Part shown: piece by piece, positions 12,513 to 23,338 of the stretch
Position numbering within the stretch: the stretch's first letter is position 1
How the letters are laid out: each line of letters opens with the position of its first letter
Source: Burhinus oedicnemus
Lineage: Eukaryota > Chordata > Aves > Charadriiformes > Burhinidae
Direction of reading: 5' to 3'
NCBI GenBank assembly: GCA_008921705.1
Contig: VFFE01007640.1
Coordinates: 1,633,885 to 1,697,884, forward strand
Length of the DNA: 64,000 nt
Position numbers and translations under genes: made by a program
The notes under the pieces: model-generated
What the model saw: only the letters and a program-made list of their open reading frames with translations
Database searches by the model: none
Told to the model about the DNA's origin: nothing

Positions 12513-13416
12513 GTTCATTGAAGTTGCTACTAGACTTTTGAACACTGACCTCCTTGTTCATTTGCAAGCTGCCAAGCTTGTTCTTATATTGAATTATTAA
12601 TCACAAACAGAGGTGTCTTGGATACAAATACATAACTAACGTCTGTAGTACAATCCACTGAATTAGGATCTGTGAATTCTTTGGGTTAATGTTGAAGAAC
12701 ATTAGGCATGTTTTGAGGGAATGAGAAAGATTTAGAGTGAGATGTATATGTCCACTAATGGAGAGCCCTATATAGCTAGTGAACCCTCCCAGCCCTAAAG
12801 AGTTACTGCTTTTCTTGTGAAGGCAGGGTGAGTATACAGACGAATTCTTAAAAAAAATGTAGTTAAATCAGTAGGGCTTGGCTAAAACAAGTAAATTTCA
12901 TCTGGTCATCAGATTAACAAACGCTTTGTGCAAATGAAAGGGTAGATTTTGGCGCCATGATGAAAGGGAAGCTAGAGTAGGCGCTTCAGTCACATGAGAA
13001 CTCATTTAAGACAGTACAACATACAGCACAACAGGAAATATTTGCTTACTGTTCTCTCTATACCTTTTGCAGCATGACATCAATATTTCTCATATTGTCC
13101 ATACGCAAAATGAGTTATGAAAACATTTGGCTCTCTCTTTATAAAACATTTATAAACCTTTCTTTGGGGAAGTCATGTTTTACTTGTGATTCATTGATTT
13201 TCAGAACATAATATTCTGCATGTACTTGTATACCCTGGTGAATCTTTTTTACTGATTATAACCAAATCAGAGTTGTAAAGAAGTATAAAGAATTGTAAAG
13301 AAGTAAATTCTGTGATGGTAAAATTAGGCTTTCGGTGTACAGTTAGACCTGAGTCACACCTTTCTGAGTCAGTGGAAACCTCTAAAATACTTTTATGTTA
13401 CTTGGTTTAAACTCTT
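12513..13416. other. unique spacer between CR1 and LTR
   Basis: AT-rich sequence with no recognised feature. It includes a short local duplication of the GTAAAGAAGTA word near 13275-13310. Confidence 0.5.
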
Positions 13417-13680
13417 TGTCCTGGTTTCAGCTGGGACGGTGTTAGTTTTCTTCCTAGTAGACGGTATAGTGCTGTATTTTGGATTTAGTATGAGAATAAC
13501 GTTGATAACACACTGATGTTTTAGTTGTTGCTAAGCAGAGCTTATACTAAGTCAAGGACTTTTCATCTTCCCATGCTCTGCCAGTGAGGAGGCGCACAAG
13601 AAGCTGGGAAGGAGCATAGCCAGGATAGGTGACCCAAACTGGCCGAAGGTATATTCTATATCATATGACATCATGCTCAA

Positions 13681-13688
13681 TATATAAA
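13681..13688 (+). promoter_or_regulatory. TATA box of the solo LTR
   Basis: TATATAAA lies 264 bases from the LTR start, where the U3 promoter of such an LTR is expected. If active it would drive transcription to the right, through the TAG microsatellite. No activity can be judged from sequence. Confidence 0.6.
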
Positions 13689-13793
13689 CCGGGGGCAGTT
13701 GGCCGGGTGGAGTGGTTGCTGCTCAGGGATGGGTTGGGCATCTGTCAGCAGGTGGTGAGCAATTGCATTGTGCATCACTTCTTTTATATATTC

Positions 13794-13846
<53 letters not shown>

Positions 13847-13850
13847 ATAG
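13794..13850 (+). repeat. (TAG)17 trinucleotide microsatellite inside the LTR
   Basis: Seventeen perfect TAG units (13794-13844) followed by TAA TAG. The tract sits downstream of the LTR TATA box. Reading the AGT phase gives an apparent polyserine frame, which is an artefact of the repeat and not a gene. Perfect units of this number are usually length-variable between individuals. Confidence 0.97.
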
Positions 13851-14006
13851 TATCTCTTCCTTTGCTGTCCTACTAAACTGTCTTTATCTCAACCCACAAG
13901 TTTTACTTTTTTCCCATTTTCCTCCCTGTCCCACTTCGGGGAAGGGAAGGAAGGTGAATGAGTGCCTGCGTGGTGCTTAGCTGCCAGCTGGGGTTAAACC
14001 ATGACA

Positions 14007-15580
14007 CTTCTGTTCTGTAAATAGTAAAGCTCAGTAGTGCATAAAGGACCTCGCAGTTACTGTTCTTTTCATTTCTAGAACAAATATATCCAACTGCAAG
14101 ATCTGAATAGATGATTTGTTTCTTTCCCTGCCTTGTTCCAGATCCCTTGTCCTCTGATTATCCACATAACAAGTTTCTTCCAAGCTGGCTGCCATCGTCA
14201 CTTCTGGACTAAGCCAGCTCATTCACTGCACGAAGACACACAGACTCAGCCATTTGTCCAAAGAGCCTCTCCAGCTAAACCATCTGGCTGAGGACTGCCC
14301 TGCGTTTGGCTCCCTTCACACAGGAGTCCTCCAGCTCTATCCCAACGGGCCATGGACACTTACATAGTCAACATGCTTTCCTAGCATGAGATGGTAATGA
14401 ACCACACCCTCAGCATCGTGCTACAAAACCCCGATGAAGCAAATGCAAGGGTGCCACCTCATTGCTCTGAGGACTTTGATTAGAATTATAAAAAGAATGT
14501 TTTCAGTTACGCTGCGAACGTCTAATATCACATTAAAAGGGGATCAGATCCAGGTGCGAAAGTACGTGGGTCAGCTTTGCTCCACAGAAACCTGACCTAG
14601 GGTGGCATTGATGCAAGGTGGGCCATTTCAGCGGGCCAGTGCTCTCTCAGTAGTGGGGGCCATCAAACAATTAATACAGAACCTGCCTGTTCATTATTAT
14701 GTGCCACCACAGAGCCTTGAAAAATGATATTCCACTCATAGTTGGCTTTTCTCTAAGTGGTTCTGATAATAATTAGAATTAAAATTTTTCTGAAAAAAGA
14801 TATATATAAAATATATATGTATATAATGTACTCATGCAAATACAGGAAGATGTTAATTCTGAACTAAATTTTCAAGTTTTTATAAAAATAGTTAATAGCA
14901 AAAGAGGCAGTGAATTCTGTCAAGAGGATGTTGGAAACAGACTTGGAAGCTGACTTTCTTGGCAAATTCCCTCACTTAAAGCTTTTAATGTTTGGCATTT
15001 GACTCCTATCAATATGAATCTGATGGCTCACTCTAATGAGTCTTTTATCTCGCTGACATGTGTCTTACATCAGAGCTTAAGGTTTGTTTTGGCTGGTCTT
15101 GGGCAATACAGTGATGTAGGGATGCAGCTGCCAAGAAATAAGTGAAAGGAAGGGACTGGAGCTTCTTGGCATTGTGAATTGGAAGCTCTGACCACTGCAT
15201 TACTGTACGGAAGACAATTTTCAGAAATTTAACATATCTCTAAAGGCATACTGTTATCTTCCAAAGGAGGACCCTGGGGCCATTCAGTTGCTTCAGCTTT
15301 TAAAAGCAGATCTGGTTTTAAAGCTATTTTTAAAAATGTACTGGAGTTGAGCGTGGTTGAAACAGTAGGTATGATATTACCCTGAGATTTGAATTAATTC
15401 CCTTCATTCTCCTGCATATTTCCTGTTTGGCCTTGGGTATGTTTCCATTTTTGGTCTTCCATTACTAAAAATGGTGGTGTCATCATAGGAAGCTTCGTTA
15501 TTCTAAATGGGGTTTTATCACTTTATAATAAAATCTAGAATTATATAATCAGCAATGAGAATGGAGAAAAAGTACTACAA
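14007..15580. other. unique DNA, no gene recognised
   Basis: No exon or RNA signature was seen. It includes an AT-dinucleotide-rich patch at 14793-14830 with several ATATAT runs. The part at 14140-14700 is slightly GC-richer but has no open frame of note. Confidence 0.5.
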
Positions 15581-15718
15581 AGAATGATAGAATAATTTAA
15601 ATTGGAAGGAATCTTGGGGCATTGTGTAGTATAATTCCCTGTTCAAAGCAAGGCCAATTTCAAACTTATCTTACATTGATTAGGCCCTTGTGTTAATCGA
15701 GAACTGTCTAACCTGTGC
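15581..15718 (-). mobile_element. old CR1 3' fragment, minus strand
   Basis: Diverged CR1 3' end of a different subfamily from the younger copies. It starts with AGAATGATAGAATAATTT and continues with TTGGAAGGAATCTTGG. It then passes through the CTGTTCAAAGCAAGGCCAA motif, which corresponds to the CTGCCCAAAGCAGG motif of older CR1 groups, and through TGTTAATCGAGAACTGTCTAA. Many substitutions, and the lack of any readable ORF2, indicate an old insertion. Confidence 0.7.
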
Positions 15719-17332
15719 ATGGGTAAAGGCGGGACTTCTGGGGAAAAGCAGTTGAGATCATGTAAACTCAACCTGTTGTGACTTATGTGTAAAAAGGCTA
15801 AATTTACAGTAGTGCAACAAATGGCAATTTCTGAGTGCTTGACTTGGTGGATTTAATGATAACCTTTTCACATACTTTTAGCACAATTATAATTGTTTTG
15901 CAGTTGGATTGCTGTAAAATTATTGTAACAGTGCAATGACTTTTTATGAAACGTGATTAGTAGTAATTCATATGATTGGGAGGATTGAATTTACACCCCT
16001 TAGTTTACTCTGTGCTTTCTCACAAGTTTTCCTTCTGTCTTCACAAACTGACTCTGTAGGGTCATTATCAAAAAGGTATAATAGTATATCTCTTGCACTT
16101 TTCAGCAGTGTAATTACAGTGATTGCCTGTATTATAAAGTATAGGAGATCTGCTGGGAATCCGCTGGGTTTCAGACACCTTTATAGCATACTGCATACCA
16201 AACAGCTCCTCTTTATGGTAGTTCATAGCAATATCCTTTTCCTATGCTGACCTATTCATTACCAGCTCCCAAACTTCTGAGAATAGCTGAAGAGCACTCC
16301 TTACCTTTTAATACCCTGGAGTGTTATATCAGGGTGCTGCACAGCATGACAGTAACTCAACGTGACTGTCCCAGAAGAATAAAACACATTCTTACTTACC
16401 AGTTGTTCTGAAATATGCACAGGTAAAAGCGAATAAGAGGCTTAATATTGTTATTTGCATCCCAAATATCTGGAAAATGCTCTAAACAATGTTAAAAAAA
16501 CTTGAGGTGCATGCCAAATATACCGTTGACCTCACTCATCTGTAAAATAGTCCAATGATTTGGAATACTTTTTTTGCCATGTGTAAATATGGACATAGCC
16601 AGTCAATCAGTCACTGAATATCATATGTAATGATCTCATTAAGGATTACACTTTAGAATTATTAGGCCCGTTCTTAAAAGACTATCCTTTAAGGGTCCTT
16701 ATCTTTCCTCCTGAGAAAATCTGCTCCAAATTGTTCCAGTACAATGGCAGAAAGAACTGAAAACGTGAGGCGACCTACATACCAAACACTAGCCTTACCC
16801 TCTAATAATAACAAAGCTATTAAAAATATAAGAACAATTCAGGAGGCACACGTCATCTTTTCGTCTTCCGCCTAGGGGTTGTGTGTGAATGGGGAGAGAT
16901 CAAAGTCTTATGTGAGAGCAGGTTATCTTACTGAAGCAAGTAAACAAAACAAAACAAAAAGCCCAAAACAAACCACAAAGCCATGAAAAGATAAGTAAAT
17001 GAGAGCTTTGAGTTAGGAACATTTTCCCCCAGGCAGGAGCTAATCTAGGTTGCAAAAAGATTCTGTTTTCCATCATTAATAGGTTTAACAACACTAAATA
17101 CACTATGGGATTTGGGTCCCTAAATACATGTGTGCACTTAACAGCTAAATTTCGTTGAAACCCACAGAATGAAGACACCTCAGTCAGCCCTGTGAAACTA
17201 AATGGAAGAAGTTGAGCTTTGTCCTAAGGGACAGTTCCGTAGAGTCAAATGCATTCCTTCCCGGTACATAACGAATAACAAAATACACCTTCTGCAGAGT
17301 GAAAAATTGCTGGAGTTTACTGAAGTGCCTTG

Positions 17333-17363
17333 TGATAGCATGCCTTCTGCTATCATGCTATCA
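17333..17363. repeat. 10-bp inverted repeat
   Basis: TGATAGCATG (17333-17342) is perfectly complementary in reverse to CATGCTATCA (17354-17363), with an 11-base spacer that itself contains a partial copy. It could form a small hairpin. No function is implied. Confidence 0.7.
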
Positions 17364-17547
17364 GCAGCTGGTTTGCTCTTTATTACGAAAATTGGCTTAG
17401 TAGTTGCATTTGGACAAAATCAAAGCAACAAATCGACAGACTGAGAAGAAAGATTTGCCAAAAGTCTTAGGTGTGTCTAGTAGCCGCAGTATTATGCACT
17501 ACGTTCACAGACAAACACCAGGAAACTCCAGAATAAAGGCGGTGTGT

Positions 17548-17571
17548 TATATATATATACACACACACACA
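17548..17571 (+). repeat. (TA)6(CA)6 compound dinucleotide repeat
   Basis: Six TA units directly followed by six CA units. A short microsatellite. Confidence 0.9.
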
Positions 17572-18001
17572 TTTAATATACAACTAAATCTGTTTGGAAT
17601 TAATACAATGGGAATTAAACACTTAATCTTATTGGTTTTGTACATCTGGCCTAAGAACTCCCAATGATGTATACTTTCCAAGAATTTCATAATGTAATGG
17701 AAAAGATGATCATGGTTTATATATAAAACCTCTAAGCATATTACCAGAGCTGTGAGGTGATGTTATTGCAGTGGTAAATACTGAGGGCTCGTATGAAGAC
17801 ATGTGAACTATGCTTTTAAATCTGATATAGGCAATAAGCAGCCTGGGAATGGTTCTATTTAGGAGCTATATAGTGAAACAGGGACAAATAAATAGAGACA
17901 ATAGCTTTAATCACTCGACCATTAAGCACTGGGCATCTCTGTGCTGTTCAGCAGGTCTTGTCTCACCTTGGATAGAAAAGATCAGTATCTGATCTAGCCT
18001 G

Positions 18002-18320
18002 GTCGTCGAACTCCCTACATATCAGCAAAAGAAATGGCCACATCCGGGAAACAGTTCATCCCATTCACCTCAAATACCGATCTCAGAATGAAATTAATAA
18101 CTCTCCAGATTGTTTTTAACGTTCTCTTCATTTTAATGAGAGCTTCGGCGACTAGCCTGGACAGGACACTGAACTTCAGACAGCTGACATCAGAGAAGAT
18201 GGATAATACTTGCTGTTCTTCCTGATTAATTATCAAAGTGTCAGACACCAAATTGCATCCTCCTTCCAGTCGTACATTTTGTCCCAAAGAGTGGCCAATA
18301 GTTGAGTCTTTGGAGGTGAG
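18002..18320. other. CpG-retaining block with open frames on both strands
   Basis: Eight CpGs lie between 18002 and 18270, against a CpG-poor background. The plus strand is open for 63 codons from ATG 18034, with a hydrophobic run of about 20 residues in its first half. The minus strand is open for 90 codons (18287-18015). A GAG/GTGAGT splice-donor-like site occurs at about 18315, but the plus frame closes at 18225, so it does not form an exon with this site. No protein family was recognised. Candidate conserved noncoding element or chance. Confidence 0.25.
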
Positions 18321-19739
18321 TACAAGAGTAGTAAAACAGGTTTATCTGTATTACCTACCCCACGGAGAGAGCTCTTTCTAACACTGAAAAAGCAATCTAA
18401 GGTCTCAAACCTAAAACTAAATCCCTGATAAAAAACTAAATTTTCTTTAGTACTTGTGTTTTCATTTTTTTCTACGAGTGCAACAATGTGCTCTTAGACT
18501 CTTATTGGACTGAAGCCTCCTTCTGCTCTTTGTAAACACGTGCTGGGAAAAGAGACCAAATGAATTTTGATCTTCTTATTATGGTTTTAGTCAATGTCTC
18601 AACTAAAACATATATCCTTTATATCTGTACTTAGAAGTTTTTCTTTTAGCATATTTCTAGACTCTTAAAGAATAATTTTGCATTTAAAGGTGGGTTTATA
18701 ACTTGCATTTCCAATGCATGGCTTTGTTCAGTTGCATATCTGCAAATTTTCATCTTGATCAAGCTGTAAACTGACTTAGACATTATAGTTAGTCATGTCT
18801 GTCAGGAGATCTGTCTCTTTTTATTCTAGGCTGGGCACTGTAACTTCTGAGTGATTCTTCTGAGGCATTTCGACAGCGCCCTTTGAGGTTCAGAGGTACT
18901 TTTTCATTAAAATGTAAAGGAAAGAACTAGGCTGTGGAATAAATGCAGAAGTGAATATTTGCCCGCTCTAGTACAAGGTCACTGGAGCCATAGCCAAGAA
19001 GGTCTTCTGTAGAAAGAATAATTTTTTTTAAAGTTGTGCTTTGAGGAACACTCCGATCCTATGGATAATGCTGCCTTCTCTTCTCCCAGAACAATTAACT
19101 CTGAGCTGTAGGAAGTAGCTGTGTCCAACCTTCCTTCAGGCCTGTGCCATTGGTGTCTTTCAGTATTTCCTAAATCTTTGCTTCTGTGATGCCTCTCTGG
19201 AGTCCTTCAGAATCTGGTAACTCCTTTGAAAACCTAGGAGTGATGCAGTAGGCTGCAAGGGAGAAAAATAAATTGCAAGAAGCAGGAGGTGAGAGATGAG
19301 AATGAAAAGCTCAGTTTCATAAATCTCAACCGTCTGCTTTGTATCAGCTCATTTTACTTCTCCTTTTTTCCAATATTTGTTTGCACATGGCTCCACTTCC
19401 TATATTTCCCTTGTTAAGGTTAGAAGATGAATGAGCTCAAAAGAAACATACTTGACAGTGTTATGCTTTCCTTAGTTTCATACACCAATCTTTGAGCCTG
19501 TAGCAAAATCCTGCGTCATGTGTCTTCCCTGTTCCCGGAAACACTTCTAGGACCATAAAGCAAAACCTTTTAAGGTTAGTGGTCATCTGTCACTTTATTT
19601 CCACCCACCATGAAACATTGCACTGGAGATTCCCTAACGACCCAACTTATATCCCACAACCTTGGCTTTGATTTCCTGTAGTCCATTGTTCTTTTTTAAA
19701 AGCGCATATGAGATTCAGGTTATAAAAAAGAAAAAGAAG

Positions 19740-20180
19740 TTCAATCTCATTGCTTTGAGCTAGGACAACATGTCAGTTAATTTATAAAATAAACACTGAT
19801 TGATAAAAGTAATAAATAAACGAGAGATAATTGGTCTCTGTTTCTATCTTATTTGAACCATAAAATCCAATTTACCATTTGCGATTTCAAATTAAACTGG
19901 GGAAATGAGGCTGTATGCAATCACAACTGCTCATGTTCTGTGGCCGGCATGCAGCCTGAAACTCTATTTTCTTATCTAAAATATGACTGGTGTCTAAGAA
20001 AGACCCTTTGACAGCTGTCACTGAAAATTAAAAGCCCTTGACAACCATGTCCCTGTTTATTCCAGCAGCAGTGACACGGTTCAAAGAAGATTAGGTCCAG
20101 TAAATACGACTTGAAAGTATGACAACTTTGTTAGGATTGCTTCAGATGTCTTGAGGAGGTGCACCAGTGACCTTTAGCCA
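19740..20180. other. candidate conserved noncoding element
   Basis: Unique sequence with many homeodomain-type core words (TAATTT, ATTAAA, ATTAAT) and a perfect palindrome, TGACAGCTGTCA, at 20009-20020. The palindrome is a double MEIS/TGIF (TGACAG) site overlapping an E-box (CAGCTG). No transposon similarity, CpG island or open frame was seen. Such clusters are typical of developmental enhancers in gene deserts. Conservation cannot be tested here. Confidence 0.3.
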
Positions 20181-20458
20181 TGAGGAGACAATATATTACT
20201 TTGTGTGTGCTTGATATGGTTTATTTCAAGTTTGAATGAGCAGAAGATAAATCTGTCTGAATGCCTCTATGCGAAACTCCTCTCTGAACTGTAATGAATG
20301 TTGTTCACTGTCATAATCTAAGCCAAGGGGCTTGAAAACCATGAGGTAATACATGTTTAGTGACTGTATGAAACTGCACTTTGAAAAAAGTTTTATAACA
20401 GGATCTTACAGTAAAAATCAAGGGTCTCTCAAGGGTCCTTTGCATTTATTATAGCCTC

Positions 20459-20474
20459 TTTTTTTTTTTTTTTT
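20459..20474 (+). repeat. T16 homopolymer
   Basis: Sixteen T followed by CCCC. Low complexity only. Confidence 0.9.
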
Positions 20475-21477
20475 CCCCAAAGAACATGCCAATTGAATAT
20501 TGCAAAATCTACAAATTGGATATTTTGAACACCGGACTGTAGGTGTGGCTTTGCAGACTTCCACGAGCACAAAGAAAAGACTTTGTGCCTTTGCTCAGAA
20601 GGGATGGATGATTTACAGCAATATGAATGTGCTGTTTTTTTTAGCTTAAGCACGGGTTTGTGTTGACTACGCACCTTCTGGTCACGTCAGTGAAAAGCCT
20701 GAACTAGCCTCTGCCGGCTCACAAAGGGTAACGTGAACATACGGTGTGGCTGAAGGCAGGAAGAAGCTATGTGACAAAGCAGGGCAAGTTTCTAGCCGCT
20801 CATTGAACAGCAAAGGGACATGAGCATTGTCGGTTCTGTTCTAACAACATAAAAGAATCTGCATTAGTGAAATATTTAATTTGATATTTTTTTTTTAACA
20901 CAGTGATATCAAAACTGGCATACTCCATTTAAACATTTTATTTAAAACCTTGACATTTTCCAGAAAGAAAAATAAAATATTAATTTTTTTTATTTAACCT
21001 CATCTCACCCTCATGTTTATTGCTTTTCCAGCTCTCCACTGTTAGGAAGTGTCTGAAGATGCCTCATGAGTTTGAGCCATCCAAAATATGATTACATGTA
21101 TCCACTGCTTTTAGGAGTAAGCAGTAAAGATGCATTTCTGAAAATCTCCAAGCATAGAATAGATGAGAATCTCAAACTATAGACAGTAAATCAAAGTAAA
21201 TCAGAACCGTGCTTTTCTCTTTGGTATTGTATATATTGTAGTTTTAGTTATGTATTTTAATTGCTAGCCAGTAACTGGGTGTTGCAAAACTGAACACATA
21301 TAGAAGTATCCAGACCATTGCCTGCAAATGCACACTGGAAAGTAAAGTCGCTTCATAAGGCAAGAGATATTGTTATATCTCCTTTTAACTTTGTAAAAAA
21401 TGTGGTTAAATTTCAGGCAGATTGTATCGAAAGCCTTCTTCAGACTTTCCCAAAGTATTTTAGAAAAGCAGTTTAGT

Positions 21478-21529
21478 AAATGTCTCTCACTTTCTTATAA
21501 TGAGGCCATAAGAAAGTGAGAGGACATTT
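21478..21529. ncRNA. near-perfect 21-bp hairpin, possible pre-miRNA-like inverted repeat
   Basis: The left arm (21478-21498) and right arm (21508-21529) pair over 21 bp. The only irregularity is a single bulged G in the right arm (21522 or 21523), and the loop is nine bases (AATGAGGCC). A further four pairs (GTTT 21471-21474 with AAAC 21531-21534) follow below a small internal loop. The size and shape fit a microRNA precursor, but the stem is more perfect than most conserved miRNAs and I recognise no known seed. It could instead be a short inverted duplication from replication template switching or the core of a tiny foldback element. There is no evidence of transcription. Confidence 0.35.
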
Positions 21530-22235
21530 GAAACAGAGATAGGACAGGAGTGTGCTCAGCTACTACATTTGAGCTCAAAATGAGAAAGAAATTGTTCAAG
21601 TACAATGGTGAGTCATATGTCTTTCTGAACACCACATTTCTGCTTAGAGGCATTCATCACATGCTTAGGGATCCTTATAATCAAAATGATGAAGAAAGCG
21701 GATTCTCGCTAAAGTATATGAAAATGTAATATTCCCAAAATACTGTATTAATTTTTTTTCCACTCTATATTTTCCTACGACATTTTCAGTACATACATTG
21801 ACTGGAGGCAATAATTTCTAATGGAGTTAAGAGTTCTTGTATGAATATGTTACTCTGCCAGACCATGATGTTCACCTTCAAATATATGGCTATTAAAGTA
21901 TGGCTTCGATAGTTTAGTTAACTGCATAAGTGTTGGAAGCCTGAAAAGAAGCACAGATTTTTCTCTCTCCCCCATAAACACCTTCCTTGGATGCTCAATT
22001 GTTCATTGTTTGATTAAAGTTTAATCTTCATCACAAACCTTTACATAAAAATCTCTTTAATCATTTCCTTACTGGTGTCACTGCTTTTGGTTCTTTGGCC
22101 TTAGATTTGCCTCTGCATTGCGTAGCAGGTAGTACAATTGTTTCAGACCAACAACTGTCATGTTTTGGGATACTGTACAGACAAGTTGTTCATCACTCCC
22201 AATACGTATATCTTCTCAGCAGGGTACAAGGTATC

Positions 22236-22366
22236 TGCTGTGGAATCACCATTATTGGGAATTTTCAAGACTTGGCTAGACAGAAACATGCCAGTCTAGT
22301 GTTGGGAATAGCCCTACTTTTATTGGAAGGCTGCACTAGGGGTCCCCCAGCTGCCTCTTTTAACCA
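22236..22366 (+). mobile_element. ancient CR1 3' fragment, plus strand
   Basis: A diverged plus-strand stretch follows the CR1 end pattern in order: GTGGAATC, then ATTTTCAAGACTTGGCTAGAC (ORF2 end, family form ATTCAAGACTGGACTGGAC), then GCCCTACTTTTATTGG (family GCCCTGCTTTGAGCAGG), then GGTCCCCC...TTTTAACC (family GGTCCCTTCCAACC). The octamer tail is lost. The 121-codon open frame that overlaps it (22095-22460) is therefore not a gene. Age and divergence make the boundaries approximate. Confidence 0.5.
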
Positions 22367-22643
22367 ACACTTCAGTGGCTGTTCCCTGTTTTGCGTTTGG
22401 CTTTTACCACTGTTGGTTAGACAAAGTCTCCTAGAGGCATGTTCAGCTACCTCTAGGTGACCAGCTCAGCCAGGTAATTCAGCTGGCTCCTCTACCTGAG
22501 CTCCATCTTACCGGTGAAGAGAAGCAGGATTTACCAGAGAAATTCATTGAACTAAATTTTGGGCGCTGAATGCCCTGTTGACTATAAACTGTGGGAATAT
22601 TAGGCAGGTAGAACAGCTAAGTTAGAGCCTTCAACTTCAGTGT

Positions 22644-23338
22644 TGGCAGGAAAGGTGCCTGGCAGAAAAGGACCTCGGGGTGTTGGTTGACAGTCGGCTG
22701 AATATGAGCCAGCATTGTGCCCAGGTGGTCAAGGCCAACAACATCCTGGCTTTTATCAGGAATAGTGTGGCCAGCAGGTCTAGGGAAGTGATCAACCCCC
22801 TGTACTCAGCACCGGTGAGGCCCCACCTCCAATACTGTGTTCAGTTTTGGGCCCCTCACTACAAGAAAGACATGGAGGTGCTAGGCATGCCCAGAGAAGG
22901 GCAACAAAGCTGGTGAGGGGTCTAGTGAACAAGTCTTCTGAGGAACAGCTGAGGGAACTGGGGTTGTTTAGCCTGGAGAAGAGGAGGCTCAGGGGAGACC
23001 TTATCGCTCTCTACAGCTACCTGAATGGAGGTTGTAGTGAGGTGGGAGTCAGGCTCTTCTCCCAAGTAACAAGCGACAGGACAAAAGGAAATGACCTCAA
23101 GTTGCATCAGGGGAGGTTTAGATTGGATAGTAGGAAAAATTTCTTCCCCAAAAGGGTCATCAAACATTGGAACAGGCTGCCCGGGGAAGTGGTGGAATCG
23201 CTATCCCTGGAGGTATTTAAAAGCCGGGTAGACATGGCGCTGAGGGACATGGTTTAGTGGTGGTTTTGGCAGTGTTAGGTTGATGGTTGGATTTGATGAT
23301 CTTAAAGGTCTCTTCCAACCTAGGTGATTCTATTCTAA
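22644..23338 (+). mobile_element. CR1 LINE, 5'-truncated, plus strand
   Basis: Plus-strand CR1 3' fragment of the subfamily whose 3'UTR reads GGTTTAGTGGTGGTTTTGG and ends GATGATCTTAAAGG...CTTCCAACC before the octamer tail (about 23325-23338). The ORF2 tail is recognisable from about 22660 to the stop at 23255-23257 but is broken, as described in the next entry. The 5' truncation is near 22644. It is about 280 bp from an older CR1 scrap and is of the same subfamily as 50473-51121. Confidence 0.93.
22668..23257 (+). pseudogene. CR1 ORF2 C-terminal tail with a frameshift
   Basis: The first part reads [20 protein letters not shown] and [13 protein letters not shown] in one frame (to about 22870). 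The second part reads the [42 protein letters not shown] and [10 protein letters not shown] blocks in another frame (22880-23257). A small indel lies around 22860-22890, next to the degraded EVLGMP stretch. A three-base in-frame loss (one lysine codon) near 22730 is also visible against the 50473 copy. RT and endonuclease domains are absent. Confidence 0.85.

Larger units (their letters stand above)
13417..14006 (+). mobile_element. solo LTR of an avian endogenous retrovirus (ERVL-like), plus strand
   Basis: A 590-bp long terminal repeat that begins TGTCCTGGTTTCAG and ends GGTTAAACCATGACA. The TG...CA ends are standard, and the outer 11 bp are inverted copies of each other with one mismatch. 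A TATA box (TATATAAA) lies at 13681-13688. No clear AATAAA is visible, only a degenerate ACTAAAC near 13872. No primer-binding site, polypurine tract, gag or pol lies on either side, so this is a solo LTR left by recombination of a provirus. The flanking 5-mers (CTCTT and CTTCT) do not match exactly, so the target duplication has decayed or the boundary is a base or two off. It shares ends and internal motifs with the minus-strand LTR at 37079-37811. Confidence 0.88.
15719..22235. other. unique DNA with hairpins and candidate conserved blocks
   Basis: No coding gene was recognised. Separate entries cover the hairpins (17333-17363, 21478-21529), a TA/CA dinucleotide repeat and the blocks at 18002-18320 and 19740-20180. 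A T16 run lies at 20459-20474. The remaining sequence is AT-rich with short frames lacking domains. Confidence 0.5.

Noticed and set aside
13768..13980. Plus-strand open frame with a long serine run
   Set aside because: The serines come from the (TAG)n microsatellite read in the AGT phase inside a solo LTR. There is no gene context.
18034..18320. Coding exon ending at the GTGAGT donor
   Set aside because: The plus frame stops at 18225, before the donor, and no acceptor or homology was seen.
22095..22460. 121-codon plus-strand frame as a gene
   Set aside because: It overlaps an ancient CR1 end, starts in unique DNA, has no domain, and its length is possible by chance.
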